Assembly (NCBI GenBank): GCA_030681895.1
Contig: JAUXRI010000080.1
Coordinates: 1 to 45,881, forward strand
Length of the DNA: 45,881 nucleotides
Origin: Myxococcales bacterium
GTDB taxonomy: Bacteria > Myxococcota > Myxococcia > Myxococcales > Myxococcaceae
Reading direction: 5' to 3'
The position numbers and the translations under genes are program-made. Below the pieces are notes generated by a model. That model was not told the origin of the DNA. It was given only the letters and a program-made list of their open reading frames with translations, and did no database searches. Positions 6,971-15,597 of the stretch are shown here, one piece after another. The first letter of the stretch is position 1. Every line of letters begins with the position of its first letter.

Positions 6971-8995
6971 TCAGGGGCCTTCGCGGACCTCCTGCGATTC
7001 GGGCGAGACGCGTCTGCGCGCAGTCCGTCGTGTCCGGCGGAACGTCGCCCACGTGAAGAGGAGCGCGAGCACCACCGGCCCTCCCCCACCAGTCGTACAG
7101 CCACCGCACCCACCGGCAGCGCCACCGCCAGAGTTGCCACAATCGCAGGAGCCGTAGCCGGTTCCCTGTGGATTGCAGATCTGACCGCCCGCGCACGCGG
7201 CAGCACCTGTGCACGCCACCGACTGCCCGGGAACGCACACCGGACCGCCGCCGCCAGTCGCCACACCGCCGCCAGTCGCCACACCGCCGGCAGTCGCAGC
7301 ACCGCCACCGCCAGTCGCCCCACCGCCGCCTGTCACGGCACCGCCACCGCCAGTCGCAGCACCACCGCCAGTCACGGCACCGCCACCGCCACCCGTCGCC
7401 GCACCGCCACCAGTCGCACCACCGCCACCCGTCGCAGCACCGCCACCCGTCGCACCACCGCCACCAGTCGCAGCACCGCCACCCGTCGCCGCACCGCCAC
7501 CCGTCGCCGCACCGCCACCAGTCGCACCACCGCCACCCGTCGCAGCACCGCCACCCGTCGCCGCACCGCCACCAGTCGCCGCCCCGCCGCCGGTCCCCGA
7601 GCTGCCGCCCGTCACCTGCCCGACAAACTCGTTCCCTGAAAGGTATGCACCGGCTGGGATGAGGTCGGTGCTGGCGCCGTTCTGGTTCAGGTCAAGAATG
7701 TCAACGCCCAGTGCCCGAACGGGAGAAGTCGACTGGAGGTGGTGGTCGTTGGCTCCGACGAACTGCGGGTCCACGCTGACGCCTGCGGGGCTCGCGTTGT
7801 CCATGTTGTGTGTCGACTTCCAGGTCGCGAGACTGAACTGGGCACCGTCGAGGCTGCCGAACACGGAATAACGAAAGTAGACGTTGTGCTCGAATGACTG
7901 CCCACCAATGCTCACCGTGTCGCCAAGGTTGATGGCTTCACTGAAGACACCATGGAAGATGTTGTTGAAGACACGGAAGCCAGTGATGGTCGGCGCGACG
8001 GAGCTGACGCTGTAACCGACCGCCGTCGTCCCCGATGTATTGACGATGGTGTTATTCGCAAAGGTCAGCCCTGAGATCGCGGATCCGTCGTGCCTGTACA
8101 CGTACCCCTGAGACTGTCTGATGACGTTCTGGTAAATCTGACTGGTCTGGCCTGCGATCGTGAAGATTGACTTGTTCGTGCAGTTCTCGAACCAATTGAG
8201 CCTGACGATGTTGTTTTCCTGTGGCCAGCCATCGCCCGTATGGTCGCCCTTCAGGAAGATACCGGCAGGACTGTCATGAATGTAGTTATGTTCGATGATT
8301 GAGTTGGCGGCGTCGTAGGTCATGATCGCTGCGTCGTTGTGCCCCCAGTTCCCGGTGAAGTCGTGAATCTCGTTGTTCGAGACGACCGCGCCGTTGGTCG
8401 CCTCGAGGCGAACGCCGCAATAGTTGTCGCTCCAGGCCTTGTCGGTTCCACGAATGGTGCTGTTGAGAATCTTGCTCCCGGTGGTGTCGTGCACCACCAC
8501 CGGCCCCGTGTCTGCGCAGCTCACGCCCTGTGCCGCCGACTCGTCGATGCCGACGTGGTCCCAGACGATGAAGTTCCTCGAGTTCGCGCCGATGGTCGGG
8601 CCGGCGTAGCCAGCACCGAGCCGGATGTTCACCGTGCCCACGCCGAGGAAGGTGATGGGCGCATTGGCTGTTCCGCTGTTCGCTGGATTCAACGCGACGT
8701 CCCACCGCCCCCCGCCACTGCACGAGGTTCGGGCCGAGGTCGTGGTGTAGGTGCCCGCCACGATGTTGACGGTGTCACCGGCTGCCTGCGCCGCATTGCC
8801 TGCGCTCGGGTTCGTGCTGCCCCAGGCAGCGCGGCCGATGGTGCACCAGGGGCGCGTGATGTCGTTCGAGGCGTAGGTGGTCGCGTCCGAGCACGCGGGG
8901 CTCCCGGCGTTGTTGACGTAGAGCGGCTTCGCGGCTGCGAGCCACGGGTGAATGGCCAGCAGGGCAACTCCGAGAAGCGTCACGCGCTTGAACAT
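6971..8995 (-). CDS. Exported right-handed beta-helix repeat protein with Gly-rich stalk and MYXO-CTERM-like tail
   Basis: A 674-residue surface protein. It begins with a signal peptide (MFKRVTLLGVALLAIHPWLAAA) and then residues about 25-470 show the NxI/NxV-rich repeats of a parallel beta-helix, as in pectate-lyase-like and polysaccharide-binding folds (for example NSTIRGT, NNEIHDF, EHNYIHD, NNTIVNT, NNIFHG). A long Gly/Ala/Thr stalk (about 470-580) of GGGAAT-type repeats follows, then a Cys-rich module (CVPGQSVACTG, GGQICNPQG, GSCDCG), a hydrophobic helix and an Arg-rich end (RRTRRTARRR), which together look like a MYXO-CTERM sorting signal. The fold suggests carbohydrate binding or cleavage, but no catalytic residues could be assigned. 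The gene sits between two copies of a kinase-gene tail. Confidence 0.87.
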   Translation of the reverse strand: MFKRVTLLGVALLAIHPWLAAAKPLYVNNAGSPACSDATTYASNDITRPWCTIGRAAWGSTNPSAGNAAQAAGDTVNIVAGTYTTTSARTSCSGGGRWDVALNPANSGTANAPITFLGVGTVNIRLGAGYAGPTIGANSRNFIVWDHVGIDESAAQGVSCADTGPVVVHDTTGSKILNSTIRGTDKAWSDNYCGVRLEATNGAVVSNNEIHDFTGNWGHNDAAIMTYDAANSIIEHNYIHDSPAGIFLKGDHTGDGWPQENNIVRLNWFENCTNKSIFTIAGQTSQIYQNVIRQSQGYVYRHDGSAISGLTFANNTIVNTSGTTAVGYSVSSVAPTITGFRVFNNIFHGVFSEAINLGDTVSIGGQSFEHNVYFRYSVFGSLDGAQFSLATWKSTHNMDNASPAGVSVDPQFVGANDHHLQSTSPVRALGVDILDLNQNGASTDLIPAGAYLSGNEFVGQVTGGSSGTGGGAATGGGAATGGGAATGGGGATGGGAATGGGAATGGGAATGGGGATGGGAATGGGGATGGGAATGGGGGAVTGGGAATGGGGAVTGGGGATGGGGAATAGGVATGGGVATGGGGPVCVPGQSVACTGAAACAGGQICNPQGTGYGSCDCGNSGGGAAGGCGGCTTGGGGPVVLALLFTWATFRRTRRTARRRVSPESQEVREGP
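7244..7592. repeat. Tandem repeat region encoding the Gly-rich stalk
   Basis: A run of near-identical units, mostly 18 bases with some of about 15-24, built on ACCGCCACCCGTCGC on the plus strand, which on the coding strand gives GGGAAT and GGGGAT. The units are uneven in length but always multiples of three, as expected if copy number changes by slippage while the frame is kept. It is a coding minisatellite. Confidence 0.85.
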
Positions 8996-9062
8996 GAAGT
9001 CATCTCCTGGAAAGCAATTCGTTCACAGTAGCCCATCAGAGAACATGATGAGCCCCGGCCCC

Positions 9063-9114
9063 TCAGGGCACGGCGCGCTCCACCATCTGGCGCAGGCCGT
9101 CGACGACGGGAGGC
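9063..9114 (-). repeat. Kinase-gene 3' end, repeat partner of 6868-6919
   Basis: The coding copy of the 52-base direct repeat, comprising the final codons and stop of the kinase gene. The two copies start at the same stop codon and lose similarity after about 52 bases. Confidence 0.85.
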
Positions 9115-10463
9115 ACGGCGCCAGCGATGACGCCGAGCACCCACTCAGGCTCGCGGAGAATCGACCGACCCAGCCGCCACGCCTCGAGCCTCGCCAGCGA
9201 CCCGAAGTACATGACCGCCAACACCACCGTGCCTCCCGCGAGCGGAATGTACGGCGACAGCGAGCCGTGCGGAGCGAACGCGAGCCGCGCCAGGTACAGG
9301 CTGAGCGCGAGGGCTCCGGCGAAGAAGGTGGCTCGCGCGAACGGCAGTGAACCCGACGGCCGCGCGGTGGTGAGGCCGACGCGTCGCCAGTGTTGGCGCA
9401 GCGCTCCCACTGCCGCGAGCGCGACGCCGAAGAGCGCTGCGGCCGCGAGAATCCACCCCGTCTCGAAGCGCGCCACCGTGTAGAGCCGGCCGTCCGACAA
9501 CGCCCGCGTTCCGAGCGCGACCAGGGGCGGCACGTCTCCCGCGGCGTGCACACGCGGCGTCAGGCTCGCGATGCCAGCCCACGCGAGGGCCGCGAAGGCG
9601 ACCGTCATCGAGACCGCCACCGCGCGGCTCCACAGCTGCTCGTCCGCCGGCAACGCGCCTGCCTCTTCGAGCGTCACCTGACTCAGCGCCGACTCGAACT
9701 CGCGCGCAGACTCGAAGCGGGCCTCGAGAATCGGAGCCGTCGCCCGCCGCACGATGGCGTCGAGCCCTCCCGGGAGCGCTGGCTCATCCGCACTGCCCGG
9801 AGCGCGGCCCGTGACGAGCTGCCGCAACATGACGCCCAGCGCGAACACGTCAGCGCTCGGCGTCGCAGGGTGCCCGGCCAGCACCTCAGGCGCGACGAAG
9901 CCCGGCGTTCCAACAGGAGCTCCAGCGCGTGTCGCGGCCGTCTCCCGCACGATGCCGAAGTCCGACAGCTTCACCTCACCGCTCGACGTCACCAGCACGT
10001 TCTCGGGCTTCACGTCGCGATGCACGAGCCCGGCCTCATGCACGGCCTGCAGCGCACGGCACACCGCGCTCGTCACCCGCACGGCGTCACGAGGCTCGAG
10101 CGGAAGGCGCGACGCGAGCGTGCCGCCCTCGACGAGCTCCATCACCAGCCACGTCTCGCCGTCCTCTTCTCCGGCATCGAACACCTGCACGACGTTCGGG
10201 TGCTTCACCTTCGCCAGCGCGCGCGCCTCGAGCGTGAAGCGCTCCTTGAGCTCGGGCACGTCACCCAGCGCGCGAGACAGGAACTTCACCGCCACAAACC
10301 GGTCGAGCTTCACGTGCCGGGCCTTGAAGACGGTGCCCATGCCGCCTTCACCGATGGGCTCCAGCAGCTCGAGGCCCGCGAAGGTGGGGCTCGCGTGCGT
10401 CAACAGACACCGCGGGCATGGCCCGTCACCACGCAGCTGGCTGCCACACCGGACGCAGCTCAT
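9063..10463 (-). CDS. Ser/Thr protein kinase with N-terminal zinc ribbon and membrane C-terminus
   Basis: A 466-residue PknB-type kinase. The first 20 residues form a small zinc-ribbon-like motif (Cys3, Cys6, Cys16, Cys19). The kinase domain spans about 29-275 with the glycine loop (GEGGMG, 38-43), Lys60, HRD at 148-150, DFG at 168-170 and APE at 191-193, so it should be active. After it come several hydrophobic segments (about 285-305, 335-360, 375-395 and 405-425), giving a polytopic membrane C-terminus instead of the usual single helix and sensor domain. The start ATG overlaps the stop of the sigma factor gene (ATGA), so the two are coupled and probably act in one pathway: kinase-linked ECF-type sigma factors are known in planctomycetes and myxobacteria. 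The last 17 or so codons are duplicated at 6868-6919. Confidence 0.92.
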   Translation of the reverse strand: MSCVRCGSQLRGDGPCPRCLLTHASPTFAGLELLEPIGEGGMGTVFKARHVKLDRFVAVKFLSRALGDVPELKERFTLEARALAKVKHPNVVQVFDAGEEDGETWLVMELVEGGTLASRLPLEPRDAVRVTSAVCRALQAVHEAGLVHRDVKPENVLVTSSGEVKLSDFGIVRETAATRAGAPVGTPGFVAPEVLAGHPATPSADVFALGVMLRQLVTGRAPGSADEPALPGGLDAIVRRATAPILEARFESAREFESALSQVTLEEAGALPADEQLWSRAVAVSMTVAFAALAWAGIASLTPRVHAAGDVPPLVALGTRALSDGRLYTVARFETGWILAAAALFGVALAAVGALRQHWRRVGLTTARPSGSLPFARATFFAGALALSLYLARLAFAPHGSLSPYIPLAGGTVVLAVMYFGSLARLEAWRLGRSILREPEWVLGVIAGAVPPVVDGLRQMVERAVP

Positions 10464-11149
10464 GCGCCGAGTGACTCCAGCAACGACGTCACCTCGGGAG
10501 CCAGCGCCGCGCCGTCATCGAGCGTCTCGGCCACCTGCGCTTCGACGAGCTGACGGAACCGCAACCGCGCGCGGTGCAGCAGCGACTTGAGCTGAGGGAT
10601 GGAGACTCTGTAGTGATCAGCCGCCTCGCGATAGCTGGGCGGCGCGGTCGTCGGCGAGAAGAACGTTCGCACCACTTCGAAGTCGCCGGCCCGCTGCGCC
10701 CACTCCTTCTCCAGCTCCGTCATCGCGCGCTCGAACACCGACAGCGCCCACGCCCGCTCGTACGCCGCGTCGGGAGCGAGTGAGGCATCGGCGAGGCGCT
10801 CACCCAGCGCGAGGTCGAGCTCGATGGGCCGCGCGTCACCACCACGCTTCGCCGCCGTCGCGCGCTCGTGTTGACGGATCAGGAAGTTCTCGGCAGCCAC
10901 TTTGAGGAAGCCACGGAGTCGCCCACGCTCGGGGCTCAAGTCCTGCACGACGTCACGCTCGAGGAGCTCCACCGCCAGCCCCTGCACCGCATCGGACGCT
11001 GCCGCTGCATCGAGCCCGCGCGCGCGGAACAACGCGAAGAGCGAGGGCCAGTACGTCGTCAGCAGGTGCCGCCACGCCTCGGCGCGCGCCTGGGGAGACT
11101 GTTTCGCCGCGAGAATCAGCGTCCACCGCGTGGTGGGAAACGCGCCCAT
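10460..11149 (-). CDS. RNA polymerase sigma factor, ECF-like, coupled to a Ser/Thr kinase
   Basis: A 229-residue sigma-70 family protein. It starts with GAFPTTRWTLIL, a sequence typical of the ECF-like group associated with Ser/Thr kinases. Region 2 lies at about 25-100 (WRHLLTTYWPSLFALFRARG, then GRLRGFLKVAAENFL) and a region 4 helix-turn-helix at about 170-210 (SYREAADHYRVSIPQLKSLLHRARLRFRQL). It would direct RNA polymerase to a set of promoters not identified here. ATG 11149 was chosen because it starts the conserved N-terminus; the longer frame overlaps the divergent gene at 11207. Its end overlaps the kinase start by four bases. No anti-sigma gene is adjacent, so phosphorylation by the kinase is a plausible control (inference). 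Confidence 0.88.
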   Translation of the reverse strand: MGAFPTTRWTLILAAKQSPQARAEAWRHLLTTYWPSLFALFRARGLDAAAASDAVQGLAVELLERDVVQDLSPERGRLRGFLKVAAENFLIRQHERATAAKRGGDARPIELDLALGERLADASLAPDAAYERAWALSVFERAMTELEKEWAQRAGDFEVVRTFFSPTTAPPSYREAADHYRVSIPQLKSLLHRARLRFRQLVEAQVAETLDDGAALAPEVTSLLESLGA

Positions 11150-11206
11150 GCGGCGCACCGTAGCCCGGCCCGGCGACCGGGGCCTCACGCGTGCTACGAC
11201 GGCGTC

Positions 11207-11779
11207 ATGAACGACTACGAGTTCAGCCAGGCCTACGTCGAGTCCATCGTTCGTGGCCTGCGGCGCACCGGCCACCTCGACGCCATCGTGGCGAAGCTCT
11301 CCCCACAGGCCGCCCTGCTCGTGAAGGACCCGTACAGCGACACCTGGCAGCCCGCGAAGGTCTTCGAAGAGCTCGGTGAGGTGGCCGGCAGCATCATCGG
11401 AGAAGCGTCGTTCGAGGAGCTCACCTACGGCGCGTTGAAGGAGCGCTTCGGCCCCATCGTGCTGCCGATGCTCAAGAGCAGCCTCGCGGCGTCGAACCGG
11501 TCACCCGCGACGATTCTGAAGAAGCTGAACGAGCTGGTGAAGGTCGCGATGCGCGGCATCGAGATCGTCTTCCAGCCCGAGGGCACCACCGCCGGCATCC
11601 TGCAGGTCGCCTACCCGCGCCCGGTCGCGCCGCACGTCGTGAAGTCGTGGGTCGGCGTGATGAAGTTCGTCTTCGACTCGACGACGCCGGGCGAGGTGAA
11701 GCGCACCTACCAATCGCCCGAAGGCGGCGTCGTGCAGGTGCTGGTGGAGTGGAAGGCGCCCGAGGCTCCGAAGGCCTGA
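11207..11779 (+). CDS. Possible TIGR02265/DUF2378-like protein
   Basis: A 190-residue soluble protein without signal peptide or membrane segment. Its length and layout (a conserved N-terminal helical part, SLAASNRSPATILKKLNELVK in the middle, then a beta-rich C-terminal half) recall the Myxococcus paralogous family TIGR02265 (DUF2378), whose function is not known. The assignment is from memory of the family and is not firm. ATG 11207 is chosen; the open frame upstream is antisense to the sigma factor gene. It is divergent from the sigma factor/kinase pair with 57 bases between the starts, and converges with the GNAT gene, leaving five bases between the two stops. Confidence 0.6.
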   Translation: MNDYEFSQAYVESIVRGLRRTGHLDAIVAKLSPQAALLVKDPYSDTWQPAKVFEELGEVAGSIIGEASFEELTYGALKERFGPIVLPMLKSSLAASNRSPATILKKLNELVKVAMRGIEIVFQPEGTTAGILQVAYPRPVAPHVVKSWVGVMKFVFDSTTPGEVKRTYQSPEGGVVQVLVEWKAPEAPKA

Positions 11780-11784
11780 GCCTT

Positions 11785-12990
11785 TCAGTTCTTTGGCGCC
11801 AGCTGCTTCCCGTACACGCGGTACTGCTTGTACTTCTTCGCGCCGAACAGCTCGATGGGCCGGTTGACCATGTCGTTGTCTTCCAGCGTCCAGCCGATCT
11901 CTCCGCCGGTCCACCCGAGCTTCTTGCCGACCTCGAAGGTCTCCTTCATCAGCACCGAGTCGATGCCGCGCTTGCGGTACTCCTTGCGAATGCCGAGCGC
12001 GATGAGGCGGCCCGACTTGATGCGCTTGAGCTCGAGCATCATCTTCACGAGGCCGATGGGCAGACCGAACGTGGTGAGCCGGCCGTTGGCCTTCTTGATG
12101 GCCTGGTTCGCGTCGGGCACCGTGATGCAGAAGCCGACGGGCTCGCCGTTCACCTCGGCGAAGAGCACCAGGTCGGTGTTGAGGATCATCTTCAGGTCTT
12201 TGCCGAGCTGGTCGAACTCTTCGTCCGTCATCGGCACGAAGCCCCAGTTCTTCTCCCAGGCCGAGTTGTAGATGTCCTTGATGATGCGAACCTCGCGGTC
12301 CCACTCCTTCATCACGGCGGGGCGCATCTTGATGCCTTCGCGCTCCTTCACCTTGTCGGCGACGCGGGCAATCTTCGCGGGCAGCTCGCCGGTGATGTCG
12401 ATGCGCCAGGCGAACAGGTCCTTCACCTTCGCGTAGCCAGCGGCCTCGGTGAGCGACAGGTAGTACTTCGGCGTCCACGGCATGAGGATGGCGGGCTCGT
12501 GCTCGAAGCCCTCGAGCAGGAAGCCCCACTCGTTGTTCGACGACGGGCTGGCGGGCCCCAGAATCTCGTGGTGGCCGCGCGCCTTCACCCACGCCTCGGC
12601 GGTGTCGAGGAGCGCCTTCGCCACGCCCGCGTCGTTGATGCACTCGAAGAAGCCGAACCAGCCGATGCGCGTGCCGTGAAACTCGTTGTACCGGGGGTCG
12701 TCGATGGCAGCGATGCGGCCGACGATTTTGCCGGCGCGGCGCGCGAGGAACAGCTGCATCGTGCCGAACTTGAACCAGGGGTTCTTCTTCGGGTCGAGCA
12801 CCAGCTCGCGCTCCATCACCAGCGGCGGCACGAAGGCGGTCTCGCTCTTGTAGATTTCGTACTGGAAGAGAATGAACGCCTTCTTCTCGGCGGCGGTGGT
12901 GACGGGCGTGATGGTCACGTCGGCGGCAGCGACGGCGAGAGGAACGGTCGAAGCGGCGGGAACAGCGGCTTCGGGAGCAGGCGTCGACAT
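11785..12990 (-). CDS. Large GNAT-type N-acetyltransferase family protein
   Basis: A 401-residue protein. After an Ala/Pro-rich leader (1-30) there is a first region with FQYEIYKSETAFVPPL and FLARRAGKIVGRIAAI, a GNAT-like motif, and a second with LVLFAEVNGEPVGFCITVPD and LIALGIRKEYRKRGIDSVLM, which carries the acetyl-CoA pyrophosphate-binding R-x-x-G-x pattern. The layout suggests two GNAT-like halves, longer than the usual 150-200 residue enzymes; related proteins of about 380 residues are common in environmental bacteria. The acceptor is unknown. ATG 12990 follows GGAGG at good spacing, which decides against the longer frame starting at 13050. Confidence 0.83.
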   Translation of the reverse strand: MSTPAPEAAVPAASTVPLAVAAADVTITPVTTAAEKKAFILFQYEIYKSETAFVPPLVMERELVLDPKKNPWFKFGTMQLFLARRAGKIVGRIAAIDDPRYNEFHGTRIGWFGFFECINDAGVAKALLDTAEAWVKARGHHEILGPASPSSNNEWGFLLEGFEHEPAILMPWTPKYYLSLTEAAGYAKVKDLFAWRIDITGELPAKIARVADKVKEREGIKMRPAVMKEWDREVRIIKDIYNSAWEKNWGFVPMTDEEFDQLGKDLKMILNTDLVLFAEVNGEPVGFCITVPDANQAIKKANGRLTTFGLPIGLVKMMLELKRIKSGRLIALGIRKEYRKRGIDSVLMKETFEVGKKLGWTGGEIGWTLEDNDMVNRPIELFGAKKYKQYRVYGKQLAPKN

Positions 12991-13075
12991 GGTGGCCTCC
13001 GGGGTACGGCGATGCCGCGGCTCATAGGGGATGCCCACACGGTGAGTCAAACGAGCGATAGAGTGACACCCGCCC

Positions 13076-13927
13076 GTGCGTTCTCACCCGCGTCTCGTCT
13101 TCGTTGCGTTGCTGTGGATCATGGCGTGCGGCGAGCCGATGCCGATGCCGCTGGTGGACGCTGGCCAACAGGACGCAGGCACGCGCCGTGATGCCGGAGT
13201 CGCTCGCGACGCGGGCTCGGGTGGCGGGAGCGCCGGTGGTGGCGCGTCGGGCGGCGGCCTGCCAGGGCCGAACGTTCCACCCGTCGTCGGAGCCGCCATC
13301 GTCGCGCCGATGACGTCCGGCTTCGCAGGCCAGCTGTTGCCGTTGAGCATCTCGGCGACCGACGCCAACCAGGACCGGCTGACCATCACGTGGACGCAGG
13401 TGTCTCCGGCTGGTGAGCAGGGCACCTTCTTCGAGAACGGGAGCGCGAACGCGCAGCGCTGGGCGTCGCCCGAGACGCTGACGCCGACGACGTTCGTGTT
13501 GCGAGTCGAGGTGACCGACGGGCGCTCGCCACCCGAGACGCGCGAGGTGACGGTGATGATTCGGCCGCCGCGCTTCACCGAGGTGTTCTCCAACGTGCTC
13601 GGCGTGCCGGTGCTCCAGGGCGGGCAGTGCACCGGCTGTCACGGCTCGATGGGCAGCTACTCGGTCGGCAGCACCGCGAACGCCGCGTGGAGCCGCATCG
13701 TGAACGTCGCGCACAACCACGGCGCCGGCTGTCGTGCTGCTGGAGTCTCCTCGCTCATCGTCCCCAACGACAAGACGCGCTCGCTGCTCTACCTGAAGAT
13801 GTCGGGCACGCAGCCCGCCGCCTGTGGCGGGGTGATGCCGCTGGGCACCACCGCGAATCCGCCGTCGCCGCCGAACCAGGTGGTGACCCTCGGCACGTGG
13901 ATTCGCCTGGGCGCGCCCAACGACTGA
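13076..13927 (+). CDS. Lipoprotein with Ig-like domain and single CxxCH heme-binding motif
   Basis: A 283-residue lipoprotein with a signal peptide ending at IMAC (Cys18), a DAG/Gly-Ser linker (about 28-65), a beta-sandwich region (about 70-162; SISATDANQDRLTITW, FVLRVEVTDG) of PKD/Ig type, and a C-terminal region with CTGCH (Cys185, Cys188, His189), the covalent heme attachment motif of c-type cytochromes. The C-terminal part (KTRSLLYLKMSG, CGGVMPLG) resembles cytochrome-like domains of myxobacterial and planctomycete surface proteins, which often have a distal Met in an MP motif. It probably carries electrons or simply binds heme at the outer surface (inference). The start is a GTG at 13076, directly before the signal peptide. 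Confidence 0.82.
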   Translation: MRSHPRLVFVALLWIMACGEPMPMPLVDAGQQDAGTRRDAGVARDAGSGGGSAGGGASGGGLPGPNVPPVVGAAIVAPMTSGFAGQLLPLSISATDANQDRLTITWTQVSPAGEQGTFFENGSANAQRWASPETLTPTTFVLRVEVTDGRSPPETREVTVMIRPPRFTEVFSNVLGVPVLQGGQCTGCHGSMGSYSVGSTANAAWSRIVNVAHNHGAGCRAAGVSSLIVPNDKTRSLLYLKMSGTQPAACGGVMPLGTTANPPSPPNQVVTLGTWIRLGAPND

Positions 13928-13968
13928 CGATGGAATCACAGCGCGGCTCGGAATAAGGCGCGGGCGCC

Positions 13969-14352
13969 ATGAGCGCAGGCCCTCTCAAGAACTTCCTCAA
14001 GCTGCTCGTCCTCGACCAGAAGGCGTCGGCCGCCTTCTACGAGACGCTCGGCTTCACGCGCGTCGGCGCTGACGGCACCTTCATTCACCTGCGCTGGCAG
14101 GACAGCGGAGACGTGCTGCTCGTCGCGACGCCGACCGGCGTGCGCATCGACGCGAGGCGCGGGTACGGCGTGTTGATCTGCTTCACCACCGAGACCGACG
14201 TCGACGTGCTGGCGGAGCGCGCGAAGTCGTTGAACGCGCCGACGCAGGGGCCAGAGACGCAGCCGTGGCACACGCGCGACCTCATCGTCACCGACCCTGA
14301 CGGCTATCGGCTCAACTTCGTGCAGCCGGCAGCGCGCCCCGCGGTCGAGTAG
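13969..14352 (+). CDS. VOC (glyoxalase/bleomycin resistance) superfamily protein
   Basis: A 127-residue single-domain protein with the beta-alpha-beta-beta-beta pattern of the vicinal oxygen chelate fold: FLKLLVLDQKASAAFYETLGF at the start, GYGVLICFTTETDVDVLAERA in the middle, and RDLIVTDPDGYRLNFVQ at the end, the last being a strong VOC signature. VOC proteins include glyoxalases, dioxygenases and resistance proteins; with one domain only, it would form a dimer. Substrate unknown. Confidence 0.88.
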   Translation: MSAGPLKNFLKLLVLDQKASAAFYETLGFTRVGADGTFIHLRWQDSGDVLLVATPTGVRIDARRGYGVLICFTTETDVDVLAERAKSLNAPTQGPETQPWHTRDLIVTDPDGYRLNFVQPAARPAVE

Positions 14353-14380
14353 GCTGCGCCCTCCAGACTCCGGGGGCACC

Positions 14381-15586
14381 ATGGTCATGAAGTCCGTCGA
14401 GGCGCAGAGGCCGCAGGCGCAGGCAGCGCGGGTCGAACGTTCGAAGCTCACGGCCATCGAGTCCACGCTCGGGCAGACCGTCGCCGGACCACCGAAGGCC
14501 GCGCCCGACTCCGCGTTCGCGGGCGCGACGAAGAAGCTGGTGAACATGACGGGACGGCACAAGCCCGTCGCGCCGCCGCTGAACACGGCGCTGCCCAGCA
14601 TCTCGGCTGGAAGACTCCGGGGCTCGGAGCACGCCATCGAAGCCGCACTGCGAGGCCCCGCGAGAGACAGCGCGCAGCCCGGGCTCCTCGCGTTCAAGGG
14701 CGAGGTCGCTCAGGCCCAGGGCGCCGGCGGAACGGCGAAGGCCTTCAAGGCGAAGCTCGACCCGGCCATCACCGACTTCCTCAAGACGGCGGTCGGCGTC
14801 AAAGACGCAGCGGCCAGAGCCGACTTCAAGAAGCTCGAGAAAGAGATGTGCGCCGGCGACTGGACCAAAGCCGCGGCGACGGCTCACGCGTCGTTCGAGC
14901 ACTCGAAGGATGACGGGCGCACCGAGACCCTCGACAACTCCGTCGGCCTCGACGCATCACGCACCGTGGAGCAGCAGCTCCAGTTCCTCTCGAAGCTGAG
15001 CGGCGCCGGCATCAAGGCGGACTACCCACCGACGCAGGACCAGCTGAAGGCGTACTTCAAGACGCTGTCGACCGACCCGAAGGCGGCCCGCGCGGCGTTC
15101 GAGGCGTACACGAAGGCGTTCCACGTGCACCCGGCCGTCGCGAACAACGACCCGAAGGCCGACGTCGAGTACGGCCGCGACTCCATCGGCGCGACGCCGC
15201 CGAAGTCGTGGGCTGACATCGAGCAGCGCGACGCCGACCCTTCGGGCAAACACCTCGCGAAGAACGTCAACGACTGCGAAGGCTACGCGCTCATGGCGCA
15301 GGAGCTGATGGGCGCTGCCGGATTCACGTTCAAGGAGCACCTCACGGCGAACGGCGGCCCGGCCGGCGCGCACGCCATGGTGGCCTTCACGCACCCGAAA
15401 GAGCCAGGCGCCTTCACCGTGACGAGCAACGACGGCACCTTCAGCGGAAAGAACCTGAAGTCGACGGCTGATCAGGGCTTCCTCTACGGTGGCGGGAAGA
15501 CGACGAAGGGCACGAGCTATTACGCGGGCGACACCATGCGCGACTCGCAGCTCAACGCAGGCACAAAGAAGCACGCCATCAAGTAG
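14381..15586 (+). CDS. Unknown protein with candidate transglutaminase-like Cys-His-Asp site
   Basis: A 401-residue protein with no signal peptide and no membrane segment. The first 110 residues are Ala/Pro/Lys-rich and likely disordered; 110-250 is helical; the last 120 residues hold three spaced motifs that look like a papain-fold or transglutaminase-like catalytic site: NDCEGYALMAQELMGAAGF (Cys299 at the start of a helix), GAHAMVAF (His331 at the start of a strand) and TSNDGTF (Asp351). That order and spacing is what transglutaminase-like enzymes show. I do not recognise a named family. Such a domain behind a disordered N-terminus is also typical of effector proteins, but no secretion signal is visible. 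Followed at 11 bases by the glycerate-kinase-like gene. Confidence 0.7.
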   Translation: MVMKSVEAQRPQAQAARVERSKLTAIESTLGQTVAGPPKAAPDSAFAGATKKLVNMTGRHKPVAPPLNTALPSISAGRLRGSEHAIEAALRGPARDSAQPGLLAFKGEVAQAQGAGGTAKAFKAKLDPAITDFLKTAVGVKDAAARADFKKLEKEMCAGDWTKAAATAHASFEHSKDDGRTETLDNSVGLDASRTVEQQLQFLSKLSGAGIKADYPPTQDQLKAYFKTLSTDPKAARAAFEAYTKAFHVHPAVANNDPKADVEYGRDSIGATPPKSWADIEQRDADPSGKHLAKNVNDCEGYALMAQELMGAAGFTFKEHLTANGGPAGAHAMVAFTHPKEPGAFTVTSNDGTFSGKNLKSTADQGFLYGGGKTTKGTSYYAGDTMRDSQLNAGTKKHAIK

Positions 15587-15597
15587 CTCGACTGCCC

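Noticed and set aside
7244..7592. Regular repeat array that might be taken for CRISPR
   Set aside because: The units are 15-24 bases in direct contact without spacers, and the reading frame of an exported protein runs through all of them.
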